From: a virus
Strand: one strand, 5' to 3'
IMG/VR virus record: IMGVR_UViG_3300036466_000133
Location: 1 to 41,780 of that record
Length of the DNA: 41,780 bases
This document shows, piece by piece, positions 24,483-31,056 of the stretch. The notes under the pieces were generated by a model that searched no databases, was not told the DNA's origin, and saw only the letters and a program-made list of their open reading frames with translations. A program made the translations under genes and the position numbers. Within the stretch, counting starts at the first letter, position 1; each line of letters starts with the position of its first letter.

Positions 24483-25252
24483 GATCTCACTCCTGCTCTG
24501 TAGCTTTCCCAGTCAAAATCTAAAGCCTTGCCTCCGCCCTCTCGCAAACGATCCACGGCCCGCTCACCGATAGTCGGAGACAGGTCTTTCGCCTGAAGGT
24601 TCGTCACCAGCACGGTAGGCAATTCCTCAAGATACCGAGCATTGATCACCTCATAGGCTACGGTCTGCTCAAACTCCGTGAAATTTTGCATGCCAACTTC
24701 GTCAATGATCAGCAGGAGCGGATTGGACAGGCCCCGGTAAACCTGCTCTTCAGTCTCCTCTGAACCACTTTTCCATGATGCCTTAACGCGTCGAACCACC
24801 TCAGAAAAAGTCACGTACTTGCCTGTGCTTGCAGTGCGCTTGATAACGTCAGCCAATAGAGCGCAGGCCAGATGGGTTTTGCCGTTGCCAAGCTTCCCGA
24901 CCATAATTAGCGACTTCCCGCCATGCTCCTTTGAGCAAACTGTGTCCGCGTACTCCATTACGGCAGCTTTCCTGGCCTCAGCTTTCGCATTGATTGGCTG
25001 GAAATTATCGAATGACTTATCCTGAAACTTTTTGGGGATATGCGAATTTTTCAACCGGGCCCGCACCCACTCCTGACGGCGATTTTCTTCCTCTTCGCGT
25101 CTTGACTGCTCTTCTTTTTGGGCTCTAGCCTCGTCTGCGCACTCTGGGCACCCGTTCCACCGCTTCCCGATAGGCCCATAATCCATGTATTCGTTTATGA
25201 AATCTCCATGCTTCTGGCAGTGGTCGTTTTTTGTTTCTTCGGCCTCAAACAT
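24479..25252 (-). CDS. dnaC: DnaC-like replicative helicase loader
   Basis: 257 aa. N-terminal zinc-ribbon-like part (C12, H15, C35, C38), a charged helix, then an AAA+ domain: Walker A GKLGNGKT (119-126), Walker B LLLIIDEVG (179-186) and the C-terminal IGERAVDRLREGG with the expected arginine finger helix. It loads the host DnaB helicase at the phage origin. It follows the O-like initiator gene, the classical pairing. Confidence 0.9.
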   Translation of the reverse strand: MFEAEETKNDHCQKHGDFINEYMDYGPIGKRWNGCPECADEARAQKEEQSRREEEENRRQEWVRARLKNSHIPKKFQDKSFDNFQPINAKAEARKAAVMEYADTVCSKEHGGKSLIMVGKLGNGKTHLACALLADVIKRTASTGKYVTFSEVVRRVKASWKSGSEETEEQVYRGLSNPLLLIIDEVGMQNFTEFEQTVAYEVINARYLEELPTVLVTNLQAKDLSPTIGERAVDRLREGGGKALDFDWESYRAGVRS

Positions 25253-25260
25253 AATACCTC

Positions 25261-26082
25261 CTAAAAATTCGGCTCGTCTTCGCCGGCATCCCGATTGATT
25301 CCTTCCGAGTAGTCTCGGTCACCAAATCCAGTGTGGCGACTCAAATTCACGGAATCGTCTGCTACTCGATATTCTTCCAGATAGTGCTCATCCGGCCCCC
25401 AGAACGTAGCCATCATTTTTACCTTGTCGGTTCCAATGACCCCTTTGGCCTCGCAGTATTTGCGGTATCGCTCCATGCCCTTGGTCAGATCCTCGACAGT
25501 AGCGCCAGCCCTGAGCCGTGCCCTCCATTGCTTATAGGCGGCCTTTTTCGAATTGCCGCCCTCGCGCTTTGGCTTTTGCTTCCAAGCTTCCTCAAATTCA
25601 GGCGAATATTCGGCAGACGTGCCACCGGATGGTGGTACATTTTCTTTTTCTACTCCCATCCCATCTAATCCTATCTTATCGGTTTCTGATGGGTTACCCG
25701 ATGGGTTTTCTTTGGCTTTACCCGTGGGTTTTTTGCGGGTTTCTTTGGTGGAACCCTTGGGCCTGCCGCCGCGTTTCCCATTTGTCCAGTTGGCAATCAG
25801 TGAAGCGTTGTGTTCATCCCACCCAACAATGGTTATTTCATCGTCTTGCCGGTATAAAAACCCACAATCAACAAGAGCCTTTTCAAATACCTCAGCATCT
25901 CCTGGATAACGGCAAATGGCTTTCGTGGCATGTACTGGCATCCCATCAAAAACCCACCCTCTACGGTTCTGGCAGTGACCCCAAAGCCGGATGATATACA
26001 AGGGCGCCAACTCATCCTCAAGCATGTCAACCAGCATCCTAGTCCTCCAGTGGTCTAGGAAGTCTGGATCTACAATCATCAC
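25261..26082 (-). CDS. phage replication initiator (O/DnaT-like)
   Basis: 273 aa. The N-terminal 95 residues form a winged-helix-like module (FLDHWRTRMLVDML..., ITIVGWDEHN). A low-complexity linker (about 103-150, rich in K, P, N, G, S) follows, then a C-terminal helical module (YKQWRARLRAGATVEDLTKG..., MMATFWGPDEHYLEEY) of the kind that contacts the helicase/loader. The architecture fits lambda-O/primosomal proteins. A repeated-sequence origin might lie within the linker-coding region (about 25620-25780), which has many short GGGTT/TTTGGG blocks. Confidence 0.75.
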   Translation of the reverse strand: MMIVDPDFLDHWRTRMLVDMLEDELAPLYIIRLWGHCQNRRGWVFDGMPVHATKAICRYPGDAEVFEKALVDCGFLYRQDDEITIVGWDEHNASLIANWTNGKRGGRPKGSTKETRKKPTGKAKENPSGNPSETDKIGLDGMGVEKENVPPSGGTSAEYSPEFEEAWKQKPKREGGNSKKAAYKQWRARLRAGATVEDLTKGMERYRKYCEAKGVIGTDKVKMMATFWGPDEHYLEEYRVADDSVNLSRHTGFGDRDYSEGINRDAGEDEPNF

Positions 26083-26351
26083 GCACTCCAGATTGAGTGG
26101 TCGTAAATTTTATCGTTAAGGATCTCAAGGCGCTTCTTGCCGTCGTCTGTCATCTCAACATAGACAGGAGTTCTACCTACTCCGTTATGGCTTCCGACTG
26201 ACATCTCTATTAAACCTTCTCGGATGCATTGCTTGATGGCTGTGTCTCTGTCCTGTTTCGGGTAGTTCTTCAGCCTGACTGTAAGCTCTGACCGCATACG
26301 CTTTCCGGCCTCAAGCTCTGACAAAATGACTCGCATAATTTTTTCGTACAT
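26079..26351 (-). CDS. winged-helix protein, first gene of replication operon
   Basis: 90 aa from the ATG at 26351, eight bases after GGAGG; the longer frame would overlap the promoter. MRSELTVRLKNYPKQDRDTA, IKQCIREGLIE and VYVEMTDDGKKRLEIL are helix-helix-helix-wing in order. Probably a transcription regulator or replication accessory. Confidence 0.65.
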   Translation of the reverse strand: MYEKIMRVILSELEAGKRMRSELTVRLKNYPKQDRDTAIKQCIREGLIEMSVGSHNGVGRTPVYVEMTDDGKKRLEILNDKIYDHSIWSA

Positions 26352-26372
26352 CGGATTTCCTCCTTGTTGGAG

Positions 26373-26402
26373 TTGACAGTATAGAAAGGATGTGCCAATA
26401 TT
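26373..26402 (+). promoter_or_regulatory. candidate rightward promoter for recombination operon
   Basis: Perfect TTGACA (26373-26378), 18-base spacer and AATATT (26397-26402). It overlaps the leftward promoter on the other strand, so the two would compete. An inverted repeat (ACATGG 26405-26410, CCATGT 26431-26436) lies just downstream and could be an operator. Confidence 0.55.
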
Positions 26403-26406
26403 GCAA
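26378..26406 (-). promoter_or_regulatory. leftward promoter for replication operon
   Basis: Minus strand: TTGCAA (26406-26401), 17-base spacer, TATACT (26383-26378), 27 bases before the first gene start. Same -35 box as the early promoter at 36963-36958. Confidence 0.8.
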
Positions 26407-26525
26407 CATGGAATTAGAAACAAACGTGAACCATGTCAAAATCGAGCGCGTCAAGCGCAATCCAGAAGACTGATCAACTGAAGTTTTGTCAGGCAATGTC
26501 AGTACAGCGGAAAGGGGATAGAGGA

Positions 26526-27245
26526 ATGAGCAATCTCTCACTTTGGGATAAGGTGCAAAGCACTGACCCGCAATACACCAAGCAGTACAAAGGCGCTGGC
26601 GGATTTTCCGGCACTGCCATCAATGCAACCTATGTTGTCAAGCGGCTCACTGAGGCTTTCGGCAAGGTCGGCACTGGCTGGGGTTACGAGATCCTGGAAG
26701 AGCGTTTTGACGAAGGCGGCCCCATTGATGACGGGAAGGGCAATGTCATCTGTAATTCGTCTCTGCATACCGTCAAGCTCCGGCTCTGGTACAAGGACGG
26801 CGACGAGGTCAGGCACGTAGACCACTACGGCCACACGCCCTATATCAGCAAGAATAAATACGGCATTCAGACCGAAATGGAGCCGGTTAAAAAGTCGGTC
26901 ACCGATGCGCTGAAAAAGGCCGCCTCAATGCTCGGGTTTGGTGCTGATATCCACCTCGGTATGTTTGACGATATCGAGTACGTCCAGGAAGCTCAGAACG
27001 AATCCCTGCTTGCTAAGGCAGAGGACAAGGCAGAAGAAGCCCGCCGCCAGCAGGCCGAGTATGACGAGTTTCTTGAAAAGCATATTGGCTATATCGAAAC
27101 CAGCCGCTCTATGGGTGAGCTTGAGAAAATCTTTACCGCAGCAGTGCGCCGGGCTCAGAGCAAGAAAGACGAGCGCGGCATTATCCGACTGACCAAAGCC
27201 AAAGACGCCAAAAAGGCGGAACTATCAAAAGGTGATCAGCAATGA
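26526..27245 (+). CDS. Rad52-family single-strand annealing protein
   Basis: 239 aa from the ATG at 26526 with GGGGATAGAGGA upstream; an earlier in-frame ATG (26433) has no protein character. Signature: YKGAGGFSGTAINATYVVKR, LRLWYKDGDEVRHVDHYG, then KKSVTDALKKAASMLGFGAD and HLGMFDD, the Rad52/Sak pattern. A charged helical C-terminal tail follows. It anneals single strands during phage recombination, with Gp157 and the SSB genes downstream. Confidence 0.85.
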   Translation: MSNLSLWDKVQSTDPQYTKQYKGAGGFSGTAINATYVVKRLTEAFGKVGTGWGYEILEERFDEGGPIDDGKGNVICNSSLHTVKLRLWYKDGDEVRHVDHYGHTPYISKNKYGIQTEMEPVKKSVTDALKKAASMLGFGADIHLGMFDDIEYVQEAQNESLLAKAEDKAEEARRQQAEYDEFLEKHIGYIETSRSMGELEKIFTAAVRRAQSKKDERGIIRLTKAKDAKKAELSKGDQQ

Positions 27246-27739
27246 GCAAGCTTTACGAAATCTCAGAACAGTATCAGGAGTTGGCCGCGCTGGCCGACTC
27301 CGACGACGAAAACATGAAAGAAGCGGTTGAAACAACGCTTGAGTGTATCGCTGGCGACTTCAACGAAAAGGCCCAGGCGCTCGTGACGGTCGTGCACAAT
27401 ATGGATTCTGACGTTGAAGCCATTGATGCCGAAATCAAACGCTTGCAGGCGCGCAAAACTGCAATCAAAAACCGCCAGGACTCCATGCGGGATTACCTGC
27501 GCGAAAATATGGAGCGCACCGGCATCAAGAAAATATCCTGCCCGCTGTTTACGATAAACTGCGTGGCCGGTCGGGAGATCGCCGTTATCAATGACGAAAG
27601 CGTGATCCCCGATGAATACATGGCCGTTAAGACTGAGATCCGCCCGGACAAGTCGGCCATCGCAAAGGCGCTGAAAGCTGGCGCTGAAATCCCCGGCGTG
27701 TCGCTTGATCGCGCCAAATCATCCATTCGGATTAAGTGA
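27242..27739 (+). CDS. Gp157-family protein
   Basis: 165 aa. N-terminal helical/coiled-coil part (IDAEIKRLQARKTAIKNRQD) and a compact C-terminal part (DKSAIAKALKAGAEIPGVSL, then RAKSSIRIK) match the siphovirus Gp157 family, commonly beside annealing proteins and SSBs. Overlaps the Rad52-like gene by four bases. Confidence 0.85.
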   Translation: MSKLYEISEQYQELAALADSDDENMKEAVETTLECIAGDFNEKAQALVTVVHNMDSDVEAIDAEIKRLQARKTAIKNRQDSMRDYLRENMERTGIKKISCPLFTINCVAGREIAVINDESVIPDEYMAVKTEIRPDKSAIAKALKAGAEIPGVSLDRAKSSIRIK

Positions 27740-27747
27740 GACAAGCT

Positions 27748-28319
27748 ATGGCCACCTACGGCGTAAATCTCAAAATCGACGTATCAAAGATCAAGAAAGA
27801 GCATCTATTCAAGGGTGAAAAAGGCGCCTACCTGGACCTGACCGCGTTTATCAACGTAGACGAGCAAGGCCAATACGGCGACAACGGAATGGTCACGCAG
27901 AACTGGAAGGATCAGCAGAAAGGCGAAGGGCCTATTCTGGGTAATGCCAAGGTGTTCTGGCGTGATGATGGCCATCAGGCGCAGCAAGCGCCTAAGCAGC
28001 AATCAGCGCCAACAGGTAAAATGCCGGAGCCGATTGACGATTTTGATGACGATAAATGAATGTCGCCTGTCGTAGCGATGCGACAGTGAAAACCCCTTGA
28101 ATTGCTGGGAACTCTGACCGGATGAAGCCGAAGACAATCAGCAGCGAAGCCCGAAAGGGAACGTTCAACGACCAGCCGAAAGGCGTACACTCAAGCGAGT
28201 GGAAGCGGGGGGCATCTCACAGAGATGATGATATGGTCTGATCTGCTTGGAAACAGGTAGCTGCCGAAAGGCGGGTTAAGGTTAGCGCCCTTAATCGAAC
28301 ACAATTGATTCCTTTCTGA
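27748..28319 (+). CDS. ssb: ssDNA-binding protein, interrupted by group I intron (exons 27748-28053 and 28308-28319)
   Basis: Exon 1 gives 102 aa with a beta-rich body (YGVNLKIDVSKIKKEHLFKG, YLDLTAFINVDEQGQYG) and an acidic tail PEPIDDFDDD. Unspliced, translation adds one lysine and stops at 28059. Removing 28054-28307 joins exon 2 (ATT CCT TTC TGA) in frame, so the protein ends DDFDDDIPF, the classical SSB tip that binds partner proteins. Spliced product 105 aa. The start is taken at the ATG at 27748; a GTG at 27736 is possible. The body is shorter than standard bacterial SSB and its fold is inferred from the tail and context. Confidence 0.8.
28054..28307 (+). ncRNA. group I intron (IA-like) in ssb
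   Basis: 254 nt. The upstream exon ends in T (28053) and the intron ends in G (28307). P1: exon CGAT (28050-28053) with GTCG (28062-28065), giving the U-G pair at the splice site. P10: GAAT (28058-28061) with exon 2 ATTC (28308-28311). P2: CTGTCG/CGACAG (28067-28086). P3: ACCCC (28092-28096) with the G-run at 28207-28211. P4: TGCTG (28103-28107)/CAGCA (28139-28143). P6 hairpin CCCGAAAGGG. P7: GACCA (28170-28174)/TGGTC (28234-28238). Two small hairpins between P7 and P3 strands (GCCGAAAGGC; CACTCAAGCGAGTG) fit subgroup IA, as in T-even phages. P8: CATCTC/GAGATG (28213-28227). P9-type hairpins follow. No endonuclease is encoded inside. Confidence 0.92.
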
Positions 28320-28341
28320 ATATACCATTTAATGATACAAT

Positions 28342-28363
28342 GCCCTCTCAGGGGGGCTTTTTT
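28342..28363 (+). terminator. rho-independent terminator of recombination operon
   Basis: GCCCTC / GGGGGC (28342-28357) with a four-base loop and then six T. The G-run of its 3' arm sits seven bases before the ATG at 28364 and may double as the ribosome site of the next gene. Confidence 0.8.
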
Positions 28364-28597
28364 ATGACATGCAAAAAACCATCCGAATACCTAACCGCCA
28401 TCCTATCCGGCGAACTGCGCCCAGCAGACACCCCTCCCGCCATCCAATCCTGGCTGCAATTCATCTGCTACCGTATCGCGGTAGACATGCAAGGCCTGCC
28501 CCGCGAGCAACAGCGAGAACGCGCCAGAGAGTACCCTGACGCCGTTTTAGAGATTGTCCGGAAGTGGTATCAGGTGGCACAGAAAAAAGGGGCCTAA
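28364..28597 (+). CDS. hypothetical protein, 77 aa
   Basis: MTCKKPSEYLTAILSGELRP, then a helical segment (QSWLQFICYRIAVDMQGLPR) and a basic C-terminus. No family recognised. The ATG follows a terminator immediately, so translation needs read-through or a new transcript; a TACAAT (28335-28340) upstream could be a -10 box. Confidence 0.6.
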   Translation: MTCKKPSEYLTAILSGELRPADTPPAIQSWLQFICYRIAVDMQGLPREQQRERAREYPDAVLEIVRKWYQVAQKKGA

Positions 28598-28603
28598 GCC
28601 CCT
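28583..28603 (-). terminator. rho-independent terminator of small zinc-protein cluster
   Basis: AGGGGC / GCCCCT (28588-28603) with loop, six T on the minus strand. The stop codon of the interrupted 66-codon gene (28604-28602) lies within it. Confidence 0.85.
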
Positions 28604-28697
28604 AATCATCCACCTCGTCCGGCGTAGTCGTCGTGTCCAACTCAATCTCGCCATCGCACAGCATCCCGTCCGAGGCAATCTCCCCGCACAGCCACCG

Positions 28698-28860
28698 TTG
28701 ACATCCTCCCCGGCCTGAAGGCCAAGGATTCCTACGGCGCTCAGGCGCGGCATGGAGCCTTACCTGAGTCGCTTTGGTGGGTTCCTGCTGCTGGCGACCT
28801 TATTGCATCACTCACTTCACAGGCGAACCGGGCGTGTCCCGCCCTTAGTATGTTGATCGC
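28698..28860 (-). ncRNA. omega RNA (reRNA) region of TnpB element
   Basis: In the TnpB family the guide RNA comes from the 3' part of tnpB and the right end, and continues into flanking DNA. Here the right-end hairpin and GGAGGATGTCAA end at 28698; the guide would begin at 28697 with CGGTGGCTGTGCGGGG, which is the interrupted gene itself. The 5' boundary is a rough estimate. Confidence 0.6.
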
Positions 28861-29982
28861 GCCGACCGTGTCGGCGTTTTCCTTAAAGCCGCAATCCACG
28901 CAGTGGAACTGGGCCTGGGTTTGGCGGTTCTCTGCCGACACATGGCCGCAGGCTGGACAGGTTCGACTGGTGTTGTGTGGCGGCACCGCCACCAACCACC
29001 CGCCGTGCCATTGGAGCTTGTAGTCCAGTTGGCGCCGGAACTCGAACCAGCCCTGATCCAGAATGCTCCGGTTCAGACCGGATTTGGCCCGGACGTTGCG
29101 CCCGGGTTGATCGACCGTACCGGCCGCTGACGCCGACATATTCCGCACCTTTAAGTCCTCGATACACACCATCGCGTGGTTTTGGCTGATGGTCGTCGTG
29201 GCTTTGTGCAAATAGTCGCGGCGGGCGTTGCCAATCTGGGCATGAATCCGCTGGACTTTAGCTTTGGCTTTCTTCCAGTTGTTGCTGAATTTGGTTTTGC
29301 GACTGAGCGCCCGTTGCGCCTTGCGCAGTCGGGCCTGGTGTTTCTTAAAGCTGTTAAGGGGTTTCAGGTGATCCTCGCCCTCAAACGCCGGCAAGGGACG
29401 ATCAAAGGCGGCAAAGCGAGCCACGCCCAGATCAATGCCAACGGCATCGCCCTTGGGGGTCGGCGTTTCCACTTCTCGCTCAGTCTGGATGCTGACAAAC
29501 CATTTGCCTCCCGATTGACTCACGGTGACGTTTTTCACCGTGCCCAGAACCTCACGGCTGTTGCGGTATCGCACCCAGCCCAGCTTGGGCAGGAACAGGC
29601 GGCCGTTCGCCTGGTCGAGCTTGATTTGTTTGGGGTCGGGGTAGCGAAAGCTGTCGGAGATACCTTTCTTTTTGAACCGAGGGAAATCGGCTCGTTTGGA
29701 GAAGAAGTTGGTGTAGGCCCGCTCCAAATCTTTCAGTGTTTGTTGCAGTGGATGAACCGGAGCCTCCGCAAGCCAGACGGTTTTCGGGGTGTTTCGCCAG
29801 TGGGTGATCTGCTTGCAGAGCCCGGCGTAGTTCAGCTTCTTCTCGCCTTGCTCATAGCGCTGCTTTTGCAGCGCCAGCGCCTTATTGAACACGAACCGAC
29901 AGGAGCCAGCGAAACGGCGCATAAGGCGCTGTTGCTGGCCATCGGGCCGGAGTTCGTATTTGAAGGCTTGCAGGCGTTTCAT
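28741..29982 (-). CDS. tnpB: TnpB RNA-guided nuclease
   Basis: 413 aa, full length. RuvC residues are intact: D184 in VGIDLGV, E275 in CIEDLKVRNM, D371 in NADTVGAINIL. The zinc finger has C342, C345, C361 and C364. The N-terminal HTH-like part (MKRLQAFKYELRPDGQQQRL) is typical. A TATAAT at 30020-30015 lies upstream for its own transcription. No frameshift or missing motif, so it may be active. Confidence 0.92.
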   Translation of the reverse strand: MKRLQAFKYELRPDGQQQRLMRRFAGSCRFVFNKALALQKQRYEQGEKKLNYAGLCKQITHWRNTPKTVWLAEAPVHPLQQTLKDLERAYTNFFSKRADFPRFKKKGISDSFRYPDPKQIKLDQANGRLFLPKLGWVRYRNSREVLGTVKNVTVSQSGGKWFVSIQTEREVETPTPKGDAVGIDLGVARFAAFDRPLPAFEGEDHLKPLNSFKKHQARLRKAQRALSRKTKFSNNWKKAKAKVQRIHAQIGNARRDYLHKATTTISQNHAMVCIEDLKVRNMSASAAGTVDQPGRNVRAKSGLNRSILDQGWFEFRRQLDYKLQWHGGWLVAVPPHNTSRTCPACGHVSAENRQTQAQFHCVDCGFKENADTVGAINILRAGHARFACEVSDAIRSPAAGTHQSDSGKAPCRA

Positions 29983-30188
29983 TCAGCTCATCCATCACTG
30001 TTCATGCATACAGTATTATAGGCCACGTTCCGTGGCCACGCTATCCTTCCCCGGCCTGAAGCGCCGAGGCTTGTCGCGCGTTTTGGTCATGCGGACAATA
30101 AGAACAATACCCATACCGCCCGCACGGCTCGCTGCCGTCTGGGCAGAGGTATGGTGGTTTGGTGTGTCGGCCTTTGGTGTTTTCGGGC

Positions 30189-30377
30189 TTAGCGTTTGGC
30201 ATTATCCCACTCCCTGCAACCCTCTGACTCACTGGGTGATGGTTTGGTTTTGTAGCCGCAAGACTTGCAGTAAGCGCCGTAGTGCCGAATGAAGTACGTC
30301 GTTATCCCGAGTCGGAACTCAGGCCTACCGCATTTTGGGCATTGCCTTGACGGTGCCGCCGGGTTTCTGTCGATCAT
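30189..30377 (-). CDS. zinc-ribbon protein, 62 aa
   Basis: CPKCGRPEF and YCKSCGYKTK form a four-cysteine ribbon, followed by a charged tail. Overlaps both neighbouring genes (4 bases upstream, 14 downstream). Similar small zinc proteins are common in early regions of phages; function unknown. Confidence 0.7.
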   Translation of the reverse strand: MIDRNPAAPSRQCPKCGRPEFRLGITTYFIRHYGAYCKSCGYKTKPSPSESEGCREWDNAKR

Positions 30378-30568
30378 CTCCTAAACGCCTCCCGCTTCTG
30401 CGCATCTGTCGCACACTCAGCGCTGCAATAAGCGCCCTGCTCGATAGGTTCATCGCACCACCGGCAGCGCCCGCAATACGCCAGGGATGGCCGCGTGGTA
30501 ATCGCACGGATGGCCGCTACTCGCTCCAGTTCTGCCAGGTCATTTGCTTTGTCGATGTCATCTGCCAT
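30374..30568 (-). CDS. DksA/TraR-type zinc-finger protein, 64 aa
   Basis: From the ATG at 30568: MADDIDKANDLAELERVAAI, then CGRCRWCDEPIEQGAYCSAE and a C-terminal basic tail. The CxxC-17-CxxC-like arrangement and helical N-terminus with DD near the tip resemble TraR/short DksA proteins, which bind the RNA polymerase secondary channel. It may alter host transcription. Confidence 0.75.
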   Translation of the reverse strand: MADDIDKANDLAELERVAAIRAITTRPSLAYCGRCRWCDEPIEQGAYCSAECATDAQKREAFRR

Positions 30569-30827
30569 TTTTGCGACCTTCAACGATTGCCGCCATGGCT
30601 CGACGGTAGGTTGACTCCGACTCGTTGGGCGAATATCCAGCTTGCCACTCGTCAATCACAAGCTCAAGACACTGCAAAAGCTCGAATGCGTGGGCGTCGT
30701 CAATCATGTGAGCGTCACTTGCGCCGCGTTGATATGCCGAAAAGAGACGATGCGACTGACTCTTAATGTTGTCGCTTGGCATCCTTAGATCTTGCCATGC
30801 GCGCTCAAACGCCGATTTAATTTTCAT
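30558..30827 (-). CDS. hypothetical protein, 89 aa
   Basis: From ATG 30827 (MKIKSAFERAWQDLRMPSDN). Helical; a central FELLQCLELVIDEW segment. It overlaps the genes on both sides by about 11 bases. The family is not recognised. Confidence 0.65.
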   Translation of the reverse strand: MKIKSAFERAWQDLRMPSDNIKSQSHRLFSAYQRGASDAHMIDDAHAFELLQCLELVIDEWQAGYSPNESESTYRRAMAAIVEGRKNGR

Positions 30828-31014
30828 CGTTAACCATCCCCCTCTGTCTCTTATTAGGCTCCATGGCCCTATGAACGGCAATCGCCATGTCGGCCACGCC
30901 CTGCTGATAATCCTCAGAGCCGCCCGTGGGCAGCTCTATGGCTTTGATTCTGTCTAGCTTGGCCTGTAGTGCGCGGATCTCGCGTTTGGCGTGGGCTAGT
31001 TTGTCATCTGGCAT
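30817..31014 (-). CDS. hypothetical coiled-coil protein, 65 aa
   Basis: MPDDKLAHAKREIRALQAKL is a heptad-like helix, then a short loop and a second helix. First gene of this cluster; a GGTGAGAAT ribosome site precedes it. It lies just past the terminator of the clamp operon. Confidence 0.6.
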   Translation of the reverse strand: MPDDKLAHAKREIRALQAKLDRIKAIELPTGGSEDYQQGVADMAIAVHRAMEPNKRQRGMVNDEN

Positions 31015-31026
31015 ATTCTCACCATA

Positions 31027-31049
31027 GAAAAGCCCCGGCGAACCGGGGC
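31027..31049 (-). terminator. rho-independent terminator of early operon
   Basis: GCCCCGG / CCGGGGC (31032-31049) with a four-base loop, followed on the minus strand by TTTTC. Eight bases past the clamp gene stop. Confidence 0.85.
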
Positions 31050-31056
31050 GATTAGT

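Larger units (their letters stand above)
28698..30097 (-). mobile_element. IS200/IS605-type element with tnpB only
   Basis: 1400 bp. Related hairpins lie near both ends on the minus strand: left end CCTCGGC/GCCGGGG and right end CCTTGGC/GCCGGGG, each with a GCTTCAG- or CTTCAG-type loop and followed by GGAAGGAT or GGAGGAT. The right end finishes GATGTCAA, as is usual for these elements. The left flank ends TTAT, the likely target/TAM. No tnpA is present, so movement would need TnpA from elsewhere. There is no target duplication, as expected. Boundaries were set by the frame-perfect repair of the host gene. Confidence 0.8.
28602..30202 (-). pseudogene. 66-codon zinc-binding protein gene, interrupted by TnpB element
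   Basis: The N-terminal part is 30202-30098 (35 codons, MPNAKPENTKG to YGYCSY) and the C-terminal part 28697-28602 (31 codons plus TAG, RWLCGEIASDGMLCDG onward). Removing 28698-30097 joins them in the same frame: CGRYGYCSY then RWLCGEIASD, giving a protein with six cysteines and an acidic tail. In the present state the first part runs on into the element and stops after another 18 codons. The intact form probably bound zinc; function unknown. Its start lies 14 bases inside the preceding zinc-ribbon gene. Confidence 0.75.

Noticed and set aside
28089-28250. Short frames inside the intron as a homing endonuclease
   Set aside because: None is longer than a few dozen codons or has HNH or LAGLIDADG motifs; the RNA structure explains the sequence.
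29176-30021. 281-codon plus-strand frame opposite tnpB
   Set aside because: Shadow of tnpB; no own motifs.
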